Source of the DNA: Streptomyces glaucescens
Lineage (GTDB): Bacteria > Actinomycetota > Actinomycetes > Streptomycetales > Streptomycetaceae
Direction: 5' to 3'
Length of the DNA stretch: 41,155 bases
Assembly (NCBI RefSeq): GCF_002154375.1
Contig: NZ_MUND01000151.1
Location: 387 to 41,541, forward strand
Program-made: the position numbers and the translations under genes
The notes under the pieces: generated by a model
The model's input: the letters and a program-made list of their open reading frames with translations, nothing else
The model's database searches: none
Told to the model about the DNA's origin: nothing
Part shown: positions 1 to 8,724 of the stretch, piece by piece
How positions within the stretch are numbered: position 1 is the first letter of the stretch
How the letters are laid out: each line of letters opens with the position of its first letter

Positions 1-508
1 CGATCTCGGCGTTGGTCAGCCCGTCGGCGACCGCGTCGAGGACGTCCGTCTCCCGGGCGGTCAGCGGGTCCTGCACCGGGCGGCGCATCCGGGCGACCAG
101 TTTCTCCGCGACGCGCGGCGCGAGCACCGTCTCCCCGCGCGCCGCCGCCCGGATCGCCTCGACCAGCTGCTCGCGGGTGGTGTCCTTGAGCAGATAACCG
201 ATCGCCCCGGCCTCCACCCCGCGCTCGATGTCCGCGTCGGTGTCGTAGGTGGTGAGGATCAGGACCCGGGTGCGCGGGTGCCGGGCGGTGATCTCGGTGG
301 TCGTCGCCACCCCGTCCAGCACCGGCATCCGCAGGTCCACCAGGGCCACGTCCGGGTCGTGCCGGGCGATCAGCTCCAGGGCCGCGCGGCCGTCCCCCGC
401 CTCGCCGACGATCTCGATGCCGTCCTCGCCGCCGAGCAGGGCGATCACCCCGGCCCGCATCACGGTGTGGTCGTCCACGACCACGACCCGCAGCGTTTCC
501 CCGCTCAT
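1..508 (-). CDS. NarL/FixJ-type response regulator (C-terminus cut by window edge)
   Basis: DNA-binding response regulator, partner of the kinase that ends at 505. The window holds 169 codons. The receiver domain (about residues 6-120) shows the acidic pair in VVVDDH near residues 12-13, the phospho-acceptor Asp58 in ALVDLRMP and the conserved Lys108 in GYLLKD. The LuxR-type helix-turn-helix begins near residue 146 (PLTARETDVL, then GLTNAEI) and is cut by the left edge. The ATG at 508-506 overlaps the kinase stop codon (ATGA), so the two are translationally coupled. The regulon is unknown; the upstream MMPL exporter in the same operon is the obvious candidate target. The family call is firm. 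Confidence 0.93.
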   Translation of the reverse strand, partial: MSGETLRVVVVDDHTVMRAGVIALLGGEDGIEIVGEAGDGRAALELIARHDPDVALVDLRMPVLDGVATTTEITARHPRTRVLILTTYDTDADIERGVEAGAIGYLLKDTTREQLVEAIRAAARGETVLAPRVAEKLVARMRRPVQDPLTARETDVLDAVADGLTNAEI

Positions 509-1710
509 CGCGTCCCCTCGCCGTCCGCCCGGCCGGCGACCGGAATCGTCGCCAGCACCCTCGTCCCGTCCCCGACCGAGCTGGTGACGGTGAGCCGTCC
601 GCCCAGTTCCGCCAGCCGCTTGCGCATCCCGTCGAGCCCGAAGCCCGCCGAGTCCTCCGCCGCGAACCCGATCCCGTCGTCGGTGATCTCCAGCTCCACC
701 CCGTACGGCCGCCGCGCCAGCACCACCCCGACCGTGGAGGCACGGGCGTGCTTGCGGACATTGGCCAGCGACTCCTGGGTGCAGCGCAGCAGCGCGATCC
801 GGGTCTGCTGGTCGCAGTCCAGTTCCGTCAGCTCCGCCTCCACGGTGAGCCCGGTGTCCTCCGCGAAGCGGTCCAGGATCCGCCGCAGGGTCAGGGCCAC
901 CGGCCCGGCCACCGCGCCGCCCCGCCGCTGCGCGGATCCGACCAGTTCCCGTGCCTCGGCGAGGTTCTCCCGGGCGGTCGACTCGATGGAGCGCAGCTGC
1001 TGGGCGCTGCGGGCGGGGTCCGTGGCCAGCCCGGCCCGGGCCGCCTCGGCGAGCACGACGATCGACGCGAACCCCTGCGCCAGGGTGTCGTGGATGTCCC
1101 GCGCCATGCGCTCCCGCTCGTCCGCCGCCCCCTGCCGCTGGTGCGCCTCGGACAGCTGCACCTGGGTCCGCTCCAGCTCGCCGATGAGCCGGGCCCGCTC
1201 GGCGCTCTGCGCGACCACCGCGTGCGCCCACAGCCCGATCAGCACACCCACGGCGACGACGATCAGCGTGGACACCGCCGTCTCGCCGAAGAACTCCGCC
1301 GACGGGCCCTGCCGCACCCAGCCGCCGGCCAGGGTCGCGCCGGTGGCCAGGCCCAGGAACGTCATCGAGGCGCGGGGGGTCCGTCCGAACATCCAGTAGT
1401 GCGGCAGCGTCACCATGAACAGGGCCGCGTAGCTGGTGCGCAGGAAGGCGAGCCCGCCGAGGCCGAGCACCAGCACGGTGAGATAGCCGTGCGGCCGTAC
1501 GACGGGGTTGTCCGGGAAGCGCACCAGGACCGCGAAGCTGATCGCCACGGACGCGAGGAACGCGAGCGCCGCGTAGGTCGCGCCGCCGGGCCGTCCCATG
1601 AGGACGATCCCGGCGGCCATCGCCGCGAACAGCACCCAGCACACCGCGTTCCAGCGGCGCAGCGAGGCGGCCCAGAAGGCGTCGGCCGGGGTTCCGGCGA
1701 GCGTGGTCAT
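505..1710 (-). CDS. NarL-family sensor histidine kinase (HisKA_3)
   Basis: Two-component sensor kinase of 401 residues. The N-terminal half has several hydrophobic segments (roughly residues 21-38, 45-63, 76-90, 93-107, 117-130 and 145-168), so it is a membrane sensor without a large extracellular domain. A short coiled linker leads to the HisKA_3 dimerisation box with phospho-acceptor His207 (ERMARDIHDTL). The HATPase domain follows, with an N-box (TQESLANVRKHA), DDGIGF and GFGLDGMRKRL. I chose the ATG at 1710: an upstream GTG-type extension would overlap the MMPL gene, and this start leaves a five-base gap after that gene's stop. It should phosphorylate the response regulator encoded immediately downstream. 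The signal is not visible. Confidence 0.93.
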   Translation of the reverse strand: MTTLAGTPADAFWAASLRRWNAVCWVLFAAMAAGIVLMGRPGGATYAALAFLASVAISFAVLVRFPDNPVVRPHGYLTVLVLGLGGLAFLRTSYAALFMVTLPHYWMFGRTPRASMTFLGLATGATLAGGWVRQGPSAEFFGETAVSTLIVVAVGVLIGLWAHAVVAQSAERARLIGELERTQVQLSEAHQRQGAADERERMARDIHDTLAQGFASIVVLAEAARAGLATDPARSAQQLRSIESTARENLAEARELVGSAQRRGGAVAGPVALTLRRILDRFAEDTGLTVEAELTELDCDQQTRIALLRCTQESLANVRKHARASTVGVVLARRPYGVELEITDDGIGFAAEDSAGFGLDGMRKRLAELGGRLTVTSSVGDGTRVLATIPVAGRADGEGTR

Positions 1711-1715
1711 GACGA

Positions 1716-3899
1716 TCAACGTACGCCGGCCAGCGGCGGCTCGGCGGGCTGTCGCACGGACCGGTCCGGACGCACCGGCCACCAGGTGCGCTCGCCCAGC
1801 AGCAGCAGTGCCGCCGGCAGCAGCAGGATCCGCACCACGAACGCGTCGATCAGCACGGCCGCGGCGAGCACGAACCCGATCTGCTTCATCTCGATGATGT
1901 GCAGGAAGACGAAGCTCACGAAGACGGTCGTCATGACCACCGCGGCGCTGGTCACCACGCTCGCGGAGCGGCGGATCCCGTCGAGGACGGCCTGCCGGGT
2001 CGGTACCCCGGCCAGCACCTCCTCACGGATCCGGCTGACCACGAACACCTGGTAGTCCATGGACAGTCCGAAGAGGATCACGAACAGGAAGAGCGGCACC
2101 CGCGACCCGATCGAGCCGGTGGAGTCGAAGGCCAGCAGGTCCTCGGCCCACGTGCCCTGGAAGACGAGCACGAGCAGCCCGAGGGCCGCCGCCGCGGACA
2201 GCAGGTTGAGGACGACCCCGAGCAGGGCGAGCACCGCCGAGCGGAACGCCCACAGCGTCATCGCGAAGGTCACCAGCAGCAAGGCGCCCAGCACCAGCGG
2301 GAGTTTGGCGTTCTGGTGGGCCGGATAGTCGGTGTAGCGGGCCACGTCGCCGGTCACGCCGTACGCGGCGCCGTCGATCCGGCCGACGGTGGCGGGCAGG
2401 TACGTCCCGCGCAGCCGATCCAGCGAGTCGTACGCCTGCTCCGAGTTGCCGAGGTGGGGCACCTTCAGCTCCAGGGCGCTGACCCGGCCGTCGGCGGAGG
2501 CGCGCACCGGGGACGAGCCGCTGAACAGCGGGTCCTGGGCGGCGCGCGCGGCGAGCCGGCGCAGTGCCTCGCCGACCTCGGCGGTGCGGCCGGCGTCGGC
2601 GCGGACGACGACCTGGTGGGTGACGCGCCGGTCCGGGAACTCGTCGTTGAGCCGGTCGTAGACCTGCATGGCGGGGATCTCGCGGGAGTGCGTGTCCCGG
2701 CTCATCTCCGTGATGTGCAGCCCGGTCAGCGGCAGGGCCAGGCCGAGCAGGGCGAGGACCGCGCCGCAGAGCGTGCCGAGCGGGTGCCGGGCGGCGGGCC
2801 GCAGCAGCGCGGTCCAGACCCGGCCGCCGCTCTCGCCGCGCGTCCGCCTGGGCGGCCTGCCGCGTTCCGTGCGCCGCCGGGCCCGCCGTTCGGCCCGCTT
2901 GCCGAGCACGGTCAGCAGGGCGGGGAGCGCCGTCAGCGAGCTGGCGACGGCGACCAGCACCACCACGACGGTGCCGGTGGCGAGCGAGGAGAAGATCACG
3001 TCGGAGGCCAGGTAGAGGGTGGCCGTGGAGGCGACGACGGCGAGTCCCGAGACCACCACGGCCCGGCCGGAGGTGGCCGCCGCCAGCTCGACCAGCGCCT
3101 CGGAGCCGAGCCGGCCTCCGTGCCGGGCCCGTTCCTCACGTTCCCGCTTGAGGTAGAAGAGGGTGTAGTCGACGCCGACCGCGAGGCCGATCATCAGGAT
3201 GACGTTCGTGCCCACCCCGGTGTCGGGGGAGAGGTGCGAGGCCACCATCGACAGCCCGACGGCCGCGGCGATCGACGACAGGGCCAGCAGCAGCGGCACG
3301 GCGGCCATGGTCAGCGAGCCGAAGACGAGCAGCAGGGTGATCAGCGTGACCGGCAGCGTGATCTTCTCCGACAGGGCCAGGTCCTCGCCGCGCTGCCGGT
3401 CGACTCCCTTGCTGATGGAGGGGGATCCGGTCTCCGCCAGCAGCAGCTCCGGGTGGGCCCGCTGGACGGCCCCGGTCTCGGCGAGCAGCGCGTCGACCTT
3501 GTCCTTGGCGTCCCGCTCCTCGCCCTTCAGGGCCACCTCGACCAGGAGGGTGCGGCCGTCGGCGGAGCGGACGGGGGCGGCGACGGCGGCCACCTCGGGC
3601 AGCCGCTCCATCCGCGCGGTCACCTCCCGCGCCGCCGTCCGGGCGGCCGCCTCGTCCAGGGCGCCGGAGCGGGCGGAGATCAGCACCTGTTCGGTCGGCC
3701 GGCGTTCGAGGCCGCCCTGCGCCGCCATCGCCTCCGCCCGGCCGGCCTCGCCGACCCGGTAGTCGGCCGTCCGGGCGCTGTCGAGGCCGACGGCGCTGCC
3801 GGCCGCCAGGCACAGCACGACGAACACCAGCCAGCCGGCGAGTGCCCGCCAGGGGTGCCGGGCGCTGGCCCGGGCCATGCGCACAGTGAGTGAGTTCAT
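1716..3899 (-). CDS. MMPL/RND-family transporter
   Basis: Integral membrane transporter of 727 residues and the first gene of an operon with the kinase and regulator. It has the two-fold MMPL layout: one N-terminal membrane helix, a soluble loop (about residues 40-180), a block of five helices, a charged linker rich in Arg, then the same arrangement again. Each helix block carries the family signature with an acidic residue in the membrane (VGVDYTLFYLKRERE and GLSMDYQVFVVSRIREE). Actinobacterial MMPL proteins export lipids, siderophores or drugs using the proton gradient. Here the substrate is unknown. Pairing with a two-component system suggests induction by an envelope or drug signal, which is inference. 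The ATG at 3899 fits the hydrophobic N-terminus. Confidence 0.9.
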   Translation of the reverse strand: MNSLTVRMARASARHPWRALAGWLVFVVLCLAAGSAVGLDSARTADYRVGEAGRAEAMAAQGGLERRPTEQVLISARSGALDEAAARTAAREVTARMERLPEVAAVAAPVRSADGRTLLVEVALKGEERDAKDKVDALLAETGAVQRAHPELLLAETGSPSISKGVDRQRGEDLALSEKITLPVTLITLLLVFGSLTMAAVPLLLALSSIAAAVGLSMVASHLSPDTGVGTNVILMIGLAVGVDYTLFYLKREREERARHGGRLGSEALVELAAATSGRAVVVSGLAVVASTATLYLASDVIFSSLATGTVVVVLVAVASSLTALPALLTVLGKRAERRARRRTERGRPPRRTRGESGGRVWTALLRPAARHPLGTLCGAVLALLGLALPLTGLHITEMSRDTHSREIPAMQVYDRLNDEFPDRRVTHQVVVRADAGRTAEVGEALRRLAARAAQDPLFSGSSPVRASADGRVSALELKVPHLGNSEQAYDSLDRLRGTYLPATVGRIDGAAYGVTGDVARYTDYPAHQNAKLPLVLGALLLVTFAMTLWAFRSAVLALLGVVLNLLSAAAALGLLVLVFQGTWAEDLLAFDSTGSIGSRVPLFLFVILFGLSMDYQVFVVSRIREEVLAGVPTRQAVLDGIRRSASVVTSAAVVMTTVFVSFVFLHIIEMKQIGFVLAAAVLIDAFVVRILLLPAALLLLGERTWWPVRPDRSVRQPAEPPLAGVR

Positions 3900-3945
3900 G
3901 CCCTGAAGCCTTGTCGACCAGGGCGGTCGGCGGACAGAGGCGCCC

Positions 3946-3972
3946 GGTGGAACCTCGCCTCCACCGATCGGT
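3946..3972. promoter_or_regulatory. Candidate operator upstream of the MMPL operon
   Basis: Two inverted repeats lie 47-73 bases before the MMPL start: GGTGGA-N8-TCCACC (3946-3965) and the perfect 10-base palindrome ACCGATCGGT (3963-3972), which share bases. This looks like a regulator site in the promoter region. The binding protein is unknown; the linked response regulator is one possibility. Confidence 0.3.
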
Positions 3973-3989
3973 TGACCGCGAGGGTACGG

Positions 3990-4102
3990 AAAACCCCCGT
4001 GAGTCAGGTCCTCACGGGGGTCTCCGCCCTACCGCCCGCCCGCGTGAAGGGTGAGAAGACGATCACGAGGCGGGACGTTCCAGGGGGTCAGGGGGCAGGG
4101 AG
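3990..4102 (-). ncRNA. Candidate s-SodF-like 3'-UTR small RNA
   Basis: In S. coelicolor a stable RNA of about 90 nucleotides is cut from the sodF mRNA 3' UTR and represses sodN, the nickel SOD gene. Here the sodF 3' UTR has the matching arrangement: about 80 bases of leader after the stop codon followed by a strong terminator hairpin (3993-4021) with a U-run. The call rests on position and architecture plus that precedent. The sodN target is not in the window, so complementarity could not be tested. Confidence 0.42.
3993..4021 (-). terminator. Intrinsic terminator of sodF
   Basis: An 11-base-pair stem (ACCCCCGTGAG with its complement) closes a 7-base loop. Read on the minus strand it is followed by TTTT. 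It lies about 80 bases past the sodF stop codon and ends the sodF transcript. Confidence 0.8.
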
Positions 4103-4744
4103 TCAGGGTGCCAGGAGCAGCGCGTTCGCGCGGGACGTGGCGGCCTCGTACCGGCGGGCGACGTCCTGCCAGTTGACGACCTGCCACATCGCCTCGATGA
4201 AGTCCACCTTCTGGTTCTTGTACTGCAGGTAGAAGGCGTGCTCCCAGGCGTCGAAGACCAGGATCGGCGTCGAGCCCTGGCCCACGTTGCCCTGGTGGTC
4301 GTAGACCTGCTCGACGATCAGCCGGCCGCTCAGCGGCTCGTACGCCAGCACGCCCCAGCCCGAGCCCTGGGTGGTGGCGGCGGCCTTGGACAGCTGGGCC
4401 TTGAAGGCCGCGAAGGAGCCGAACGACTCGGCGATGGCGTCGGCCAGTTCGCCCACGCCGTCCTTCTCCAGCGGCTCGCCCCCGCCCTCGCCGGTCATGT
4501 TGTGCCAGTAGATGGAGTGCAGGATGTGCCCGGACAGGTGGAAGGCCAGGTTCTTCTCCAGGCCGTTGAGCGACCCCCACTGCTCCTTGTCCCGCGCCTC
4601 GGCCAGCTGCTCCAGCGTGTCGTTGGCGCCCTTCACATAGGCCGCGTGGTGCTTGTCGTGGTGCAGCTCGATGATCTCCGGGCTGATCACGGGGGCGAGC
4701 GCGGAGTAGTCGTACGGCAGTTCAGGCAGCGTGTAGACGGGCAT
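4103..4744 (-). CDS. sodF: Superoxide dismutase, iron type
   Basis: Cytoplasmic enzyme of 213 residues that disproportionates superoxide; this is the usual length for streptomycete SodF. The metal ligands of the Fe/Mn family are visible: His in IELHHDKHH, His in HLSGHILH, and the DAWEHAFY motif. The ATG at 4744 begins [18 protein letters not shown], the canonical N-terminus, and has a strong GGAGGGG ribosome site. A longer frame upstream only reads through the intergenic region and the permease in another frame. A nickel-regulator box lies just upstream (4768-4784), so expression should be repressed when nickel is available and the cell uses SodN. The transcript ends at the hairpin 3993-4021. 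Confidence 0.97.
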   Translation of the reverse strand: MPVYTLPELPYDYSALAPVISPEIIELHHDKHHAAYVKGANDTLEQLAEARDKEQWGSLNGLEKNLAFHLSGHILHSIYWHNMTGEGGGEPLEKDGVGELADAIAESFGSFAAFKAQLSKAAATTQGSGWGVLAYEPLSGRLIVEQVYDHQGNVGQGSTPILVFDAWEHAFYLQYKNQKVDFIEAMWQVVNWQDVARRYEAATSRANALLLAP

Positions 4745-4767
4745 GGCGGGTCCCCTCCGACCTCTTA

Positions 4768-4784
4768 TTGCAAAGAGCTTGCAA
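4768..4784. promoter_or_regulatory. Nur (nickel-responsive Fur-family) operator of sodF
   Basis: The sequence is TTGCAA, five bases (AGAGC), TTGCAA. This is exactly the published Nur box form (tTGCaa-N5-ttGCAA) found at the S. coelicolor sodF promoter. It lies 24-40 bases before the sodF start codon, where a nickel-bound repressor would block transcription. Confidence 0.88.
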
Positions 4785-4831
4785 CTACACGCTATCAACA
4801 ACAAGGGGCGCGGGCGGGACGAGGGCGACAA

Positions 4832-4865
4832 GAAGGCCCCCACGTGTCGCCACGTGGGGGCCTTC
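4832..4865 (-). terminator. Terminator hairpin after the amino-acid permease
   Basis: A perfect 15-base-pair stem (GAAGGCCCCCACGTG and its complement) closes a 4-base loop. It sits 20 bases past the permease stop codon and upstream of the sodF promoter, so it insulates the two. Confidence 0.8.
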
Positions 4866-4884
4866 AGGGAGGGACAAACCCGGC

Positions 4885-6282
4885 TCACGCCTCGGCCCGC
4901 TGCTCCCGCCTTCGCTGCCAGAGGTAGCCGACGGCCGCCAGGAACAGCGTCATGCCGCCCGTCGAGTACAACTGCACCCGGGTGTCCGGCTCCCGCGCCA
5001 TCAGCACGAAGATCGCCGCCATCCCGGCCAGCGCCACCCAGGTCAGCACCGGGAACGCCCACATCCGCACCACCAGCTTCTCCGGCGCCTCGCGCTCCAC
5101 CCGGCGGCGCAGCCGCAGCTGGGAGACCGCGATGAAGATCCAGACGACCAGGATCACCGCGCCGATCATGTTCAGCAGCCAGGGGAAGACGTCGTTGGGC
5201 CGCCAGTAGCTGAGCAGCACGCACACGAACCCGAACACCGAGGAGGCCAGCACCGCGATCCGCGGCACCCCGCCGGACACCCGGCCCAGCGCCTTCGGGC
5301 CCTGCCCGCGCTCCACCAGCGAGTAGGCGATGCGCGAGGCGCCGTAGATGTTGGCGTTCATCGCCGACAGCAGGGCGACCAGCACGACCACGTTCATCAG
5401 CTGGCCCGCGCCGGGAATGCCGAGGTGGTCGAGGGTGGCGACGTACGGGCCGGACTCGACGATCTCCTTCGAGTCCCACGGCACCAGCGTCACCACGACC
5501 GCCATCGAGCCGATGTAGAACAGAGCGATGCGCCACATCGCCGTACGGACCGCGCTCGCCACCCCGCGCACCGGGTCCTCGGACTCGGCCGCCGCGATGG
5601 TCACCGTCTCCAGGCCGCCGTACGCGAACACCGAGGCGAGCAGGCCGATGACCAGGCCCTCACCGCCGCCCGGCAGGAAGCCGCCCTCGCCGGTGAGGTT
5701 CGCGGTGCCCGGCGCGTCGGTGCCCGGCAGCACGCCCAGGATGGCGAGCACGCCCAGCACCAGGAACAGCGAGATCGCGAGCACCTTCAGCGCCGCGAAC
5801 CAGAACTCGAACTCGCCGAAGTTCTTCACGGCGGCCAGGTTCGCCCCGCAGAAGACCACCATGAACAGCGCCACCCACGCCCACTCGGGCGTCCCCGGCA
5901 GCCAGCCGCTGACGATCTTCGCGGCGCCGATGCCCTCCAGGCCGACCGCCGTGCACAGCAGCACCCAGAACGACCAGCCGGCGGTGAATCCGGCCCACGG
6001 GCCGATCGCCCGCTCGGCGTGCGCGGAGAAGGAACCCGACGACGGGTAGGCGGCGGACATCTCGCCCAGCATCCGCATCACCAGCATCACCAGGAGGCCG
6101 GAGAGGACGTAGGCGACGACGATCGACGGCCCGGCGGCGGCGATACCGGCGCCGGAACCGACGAACAGGCCCGCGCCGATCACACCGCCGAGGGCGATCA
6201 TCGACAGGTGGCGCTGCTTCAGGCCGTGGGAGAGGGAGGCGTCCGCCTGCGGCGGGGTCTCCTGAGCGGTAGGGCTGGGCAT
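4885..6282 (-). CDS. Amino-acid permease (APC superfamily, AAT/GabP-like)
   Basis: Membrane transporter of 465 residues that should import amino acids with protons. It has about 12 hydrophobic segments. The family signatures are [20 protein letters not shown] just before and in helix 1, VMRMLGEM after helix 2, and the ESEDP segment near helix 6. I chose the ATG at 6282 (MPSPTAQET) because the upstream extension has no permease-like sequence and the hydrophilic leader length then matches the family. A close paralogue lies at 8725-10194 and shares most signatures. Substrate cannot be told from sequence; GABA, proline, aromatic or branched-chain amino acids are all possible. Confidence 0.9.
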   Translation of the reverse strand: MPSPTAQETPPQADASLSHGLKQRHLSMIALGGVIGAGLFVGSGAGIAAAGPSIVVAYVLSGLLVMLVMRMLGEMSAAYPSSGSFSAHAERAIGPWAGFTAGWSFWVLLCTAVGLEGIGAAKIVSGWLPGTPEWAWVALFMVVFCGANLAAVKNFGEFEFWFAALKVLAISLFLVLGVLAILGVLPGTDAPGTANLTGEGGFLPGGGEGLVIGLLASVFAYGGLETVTIAAAESEDPVRGVASAVRTAMWRIALFYIGSMAVVVTLVPWDSKEIVESGPYVATLDHLGIPGAGQLMNVVVLVALLSAMNANIYGASRIAYSLVERGQGPKALGRVSGGVPRIAVLASSVFGFVCVLLSYWRPNDVFPWLLNMIGAVILVVWIFIAVSQLRLRRRVEREAPEKLVVRMWAFPVLTWVALAGMAAIFVLMAREPDTRVQLYSTGGMTLFLAAVGYLWQRRREQRAEA

Positions 6283-6658
6283 GGGCGCGGCTCGTCCATC
6301 CGTGAGCGGGGACAGGTAAAAGCGCCCACAGTCTGGGCGGCGGCCCCGGTGACAGGACACCACCGTTCACTATGCGGACGCGCGGAATACGGAGTGTACG
6401 GCCCCGCTCACCCGGCCCGGGAGAGCACGATTCCCGCCGGGTTGGCGAAAACCTACAGCCTGCCCCGCCCCGCCCCACGTGACGCACACGTCCCCACCTC
6501 AGTGACCGTAATCACGTCGCGGGGGGTGTGATCGGCACTCTTTGTGCGCACCCCACCACACCCGCGCTGCCGCCTTTGTCGACCGGTAACGGTGATCGGC
6601 CCGACCCCCCTGGGTTAGCGTCACGGTGTCCCGTACCGCCCTCACCCGCGGAGTCCCC
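6283..6658. other. Divergent intergenic region, permease / bioY
   Basis: These 376 bases separate two divergent genes and hold no credible coding sequence. They should contain both promoters. A TTAGCGT stretch about 40 bases before bioY could be its -10 region. A GTGA-N6-TCAC dyad is listed separately. Confidence 0.6.
6502..6515. promoter_or_regulatory. Possible Crp-like site
   Basis: GTGA, six bases (CCGTAA), TCAC forms a perfect dyad. It resembles the Crp site, and the streptomycete form GTG-N6-GNCAC with one mismatch. It lies between the divergent permease and bioY genes. A chance dyad is possible. Confidence 0.3.
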
Positions 6659-7246
6659 ATGAGCACCGCCACCGCCACCTCCCTCGCCCGTCCGGGCCAG
6701 GTCCTCGCCGACCTGCTCCCGGCCTCCCGCGTCCGCGACATCGCCCTCGTCGCCGGCGGTGCCGCGCTCACCGGCCTGGCGGCCCAGATCGCCGTGCCCG
6801 TGCCCGGCTCCCCGGTCCCGGTGACCGGCCAGACCTTCGCCGCGCTGCTCGTCGGCACCGCCCTCGGCGCCGGCCGCGGCTTCCTCTCGCTCGCGCTGTA
6901 CGCCCTGGCCGGCATCGCGGGCGTGCCGTGGTTCGCCGAGGGCGCCTCCGGCGCGGGCATGCCGTCCTTCGGTTACGTCCTCGGCATGCTGCTCGCCGCC
7001 ACCGTCGTCGGCGCCCTGGCCCGCCGCGGCGCCGACCGCTCCCCGTGGCGCATGGCGGGCGCGATGCTGCTCGGCGAGGCGGTCATCTACGCGGTCGGCG
7101 TGCCCTACCTCGCCCTGTCGCTCGACCTGTCCGCCTCCGCGGCGATCGCGGCCGGCCTCACCCCGTTCCTGATCGGCGACGCCCTCAAGGCCGCCCTGGC
7201 GATGGGCGCGCTGCCCGCCGCCTGGAAGCTCGCCGGCGAGCGGTGA
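6659..7246 (+). CDS. bioY: Biotin transporter BioY
   Basis: Substrate-binding (S) component of an energy-coupling-factor biotin transporter, 195 residues with about six membrane helices. The BioY pattern is seen in AQIAVPVPGSPVPVTGQTFA, then GRGFLSLALYALAGIAGVPWF and the GTALGAGRG segment. The ATG at 6659 follows a GGAG ribosome site by about six bases; an upstream GTG at 6626 is in frame but has no such site. No EcfA/EcfT genes are nearby, so it acts alone or with components encoded elsewhere. Its stop lies three bases from the stop of the convergent FAD oxidoreductase gene. Confidence 0.93.
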   Translation: MSTATATSLARPGQVLADLLPASRVRDIALVAGGAALTGLAAQIAVPVPGSPVPVTGQTFAALLVGTALGAGRGFLSLALYALAGIAGVPWFAEGASGAGMPSFGYVLGMLLAATVVGALARRGADRSPWRMAGAMLLGEAVIYAVGVPYLALSLDLSASAAIAAGLTPFLIGDALKAALAMGALPAAWKLAGER

Positions 7247-7249
7247 CCC

Positions 7250-8563
7250 TCAGCCGGTACCGAAGAGGTTCGCCGGGTCGTACGACGACCTCAGCCCGGC
7301 GAGCCTCTTCCGCGTCTCCGGGTCGTGCAGCCCCTCGGTGCGGTCCCCGGCCCCCAGGGCGAAGTTGACGGACCGCCCGAGGGCGTCCGGCGCGAGCAGC
7401 GCGAACACCGGGTCCAGCAGGGCGCGGGCCGGCTCCCGGCCGACCACGGTCAGCAGCCGCACCAGGAACCGCCCGTCACGGAACGGCACCGCGTTCGGCG
7501 CGGGCCGCGCCAGCGCCCCGCCCAGATGGTTGACCTGCACGACCACCATGGCGTCCGCGTCCGGCCCGGTGCGCCGCAGCACCTCCCCCGCCCGCTCCAC
7601 GTCCAGCTCGCGCACCACCACGCTGTCCCCGTAGTAGGAGTGCGGGAAGTCCGGGTCGCTGTGGACGGTGTGGCTCTCGGTGTACGGCATCTCCCGCAGC
7701 GAGTCGGCCAGGACCGGCCCGATCTCCCGCAGCGGCGCCACCAGCCGCTCCCCGTCCGTCCCGGTGTACGCCACACGCACGGACACCTCGTACCGGCCCC
7801 GCAGGTGCGGCGGCATCGCGGGCACGTCCGGGTACGGCAGAGCGGCGAAGGACGAGGTCAGCCCGTCCGGCACGGTCCGCGTCCACGCCTCGTACGCCGC
7901 GAGCGCCGCCGCCGGGTCGACGAGCCGCCCGTCGAAGGCCAGCGAACCGCCGTACAGCCGGGCCACCGGGACCAGCCCCATCTCCAGCTCGGTGACGATC
8001 CCGAGCCCGCCTCCGCCGCCGAGCAGCCCCCAGTACAGCTCGGAGTCCTCCCGCACGGCCCGGTGCGGGCGCCCGTCGCCGGTGACGACGTCCAGGGAGC
8101 GCACGTGGTCGGCGGCATAGCCGAACTCCCGGGCCAGCAGGCCCAGCCCGCCGCCCAGCGTGTAGCCCACGGCCCCGACGGAGGGCGCCGAGCCGCTGAG
8201 CGGCGCCAGCCCGTGCGGGGCGGCGGCCGCGACGACCTCGCTCCAGCGGACCCCCGCCTGCACCCGGGCGGTGCGGGCGACCGGGTCGACGGTGACGCGG
8301 TTCATGCGCCGCGTGCCGACCAGGACTCCGCCCTCGAAGTCACCGGGCGTGCCGTGGCCGGTCGCCTGGACGCCGAGCGGCAGGTTCCGTTCGGCCGCGT
8401 ACCGCACGGCGGCCACCACGTCCTCGGCCGAGGCGGCGCCGAAGACGACGGCGGGCCGCCGTACGAACCCGGTCTGGAAGCCGGCGGTCTCCTCCGTGTA
8501 CCCGGCGTCATCGGGGCGGAGGACGAGGGGAGCTGCGGTGATGTCGGTGCTGGTGAGATTCAT
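7250..8563 (-). CDS. FAD-linked oxidoreductase (BBE/VAO family)
   Basis: Flavoenzyme of 437 residues in the vanillyl-alcohol-oxidase/berberine-bridge group. The FAD-binding domain (about residues 35-205) has ATGHGTPGDFEGG, where His70 is the likely 8-alpha-histidyl FAD link, and VGAVGYTLGGGLGLLAREFG. The second link in bicovalent members is a cysteine before PSVG; here it is Ala (GSAPSVG), so a single covalent bond is predicted. The C-terminal BBE domain ends with YDPANLFG. The ATG at 8563 is preferred; the TTG at 8593 extends by ten residues with no domain support. Members oxidise sugars, alkaloids or polyketides; the substrate here is unknown. Confidence 0.88.
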   Translation of the reverse strand: MNLTSTDITAAPLVLRPDDAGYTEETAGFQTGFVRRPAVVFGAASAEDVVAAVRYAAERNLPLGVQATGHGTPGDFEGGVLVGTRRMNRVTVDPVARTARVQAGVRWSEVVAAAAPHGLAPLSGSAPSVGAVGYTLGGGLGLLAREFGYAADHVRSLDVVTGDGRPHRAVREDSELYWGLLGGGGGLGIVTELEMGLVPVARLYGGSLAFDGRLVDPAAALAAYEAWTRTVPDGLTSSFAALPYPDVPAMPPHLRGRYEVSVRVAYTGTDGERLVAPLREIGPVLADSLREMPYTESHTVHSDPDFPHSYYGDSVVVRELDVERAGEVLRRTGPDADAMVVVQVNHLGGALARPAPNAVPFRDGRFLVRLLTVVGREPARALLDPVFALLAPDALGRSVNFALGAGDRTEGLHDPETRKRLAGLRSSYDPANLFGTG

Positions 8564-8587
8564 GCCGCCGAGGATGGCGGCATAACC

Positions 8588-8602
8588 TGACAACTGCCGT
8601 CA
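8588..8602. promoter_or_regulatory. Possible operator before the FAD oxidoreductase gene
   Basis: TGAC-N7-GTCA lies 25-39 bases upstream of the ATG at 8563. It sits where a repressor could act. No regulator gene is adjacent, and the half-sites are short. Confidence 0.22.
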
Positions 8603-8646
8603 ACTTTTCAGCGCCGTGCTCGGTGTGCCGTGCCATGCCGTGCGAA

Positions 8647-8676
8647 AGGGCCCCGCGGCGCATGCCGCGAGGCCCT
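8647..8676 (-). terminator. Terminator after the second permease
   Basis: A 13-base-pair stem with one mismatch (GGGCCCCGCGGC against GCCGCGAGGCCC) closes a GCAT loop. On the minus strand it is followed by TTT. It lies about 50 bases past the permease stop codon. Confidence 0.72.
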
Positions 8677-8724
8677 CGAGGTGCCGGACGGGCCGCGGGC
8701 CCTCCGGGTGCCGGACGGCGGAGG

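Noticed and set aside
1899-3893. Long plus-strand open frame antisense to the MMPL gene.
   Set aside because: High-GC shadow frame; composition is Gly/Arg/His/Gln-rich with no domain, while the minus strand has clear MMPL signatures.
4745-5536. Long minus-strand open frame continuing upstream of sodF (477 codons in all).
   Set aside because: It crosses the sodF promoter and Nur box and overlaps the permease in another frame. The SodF N-terminus and ribosome site at 4744 are canonical.
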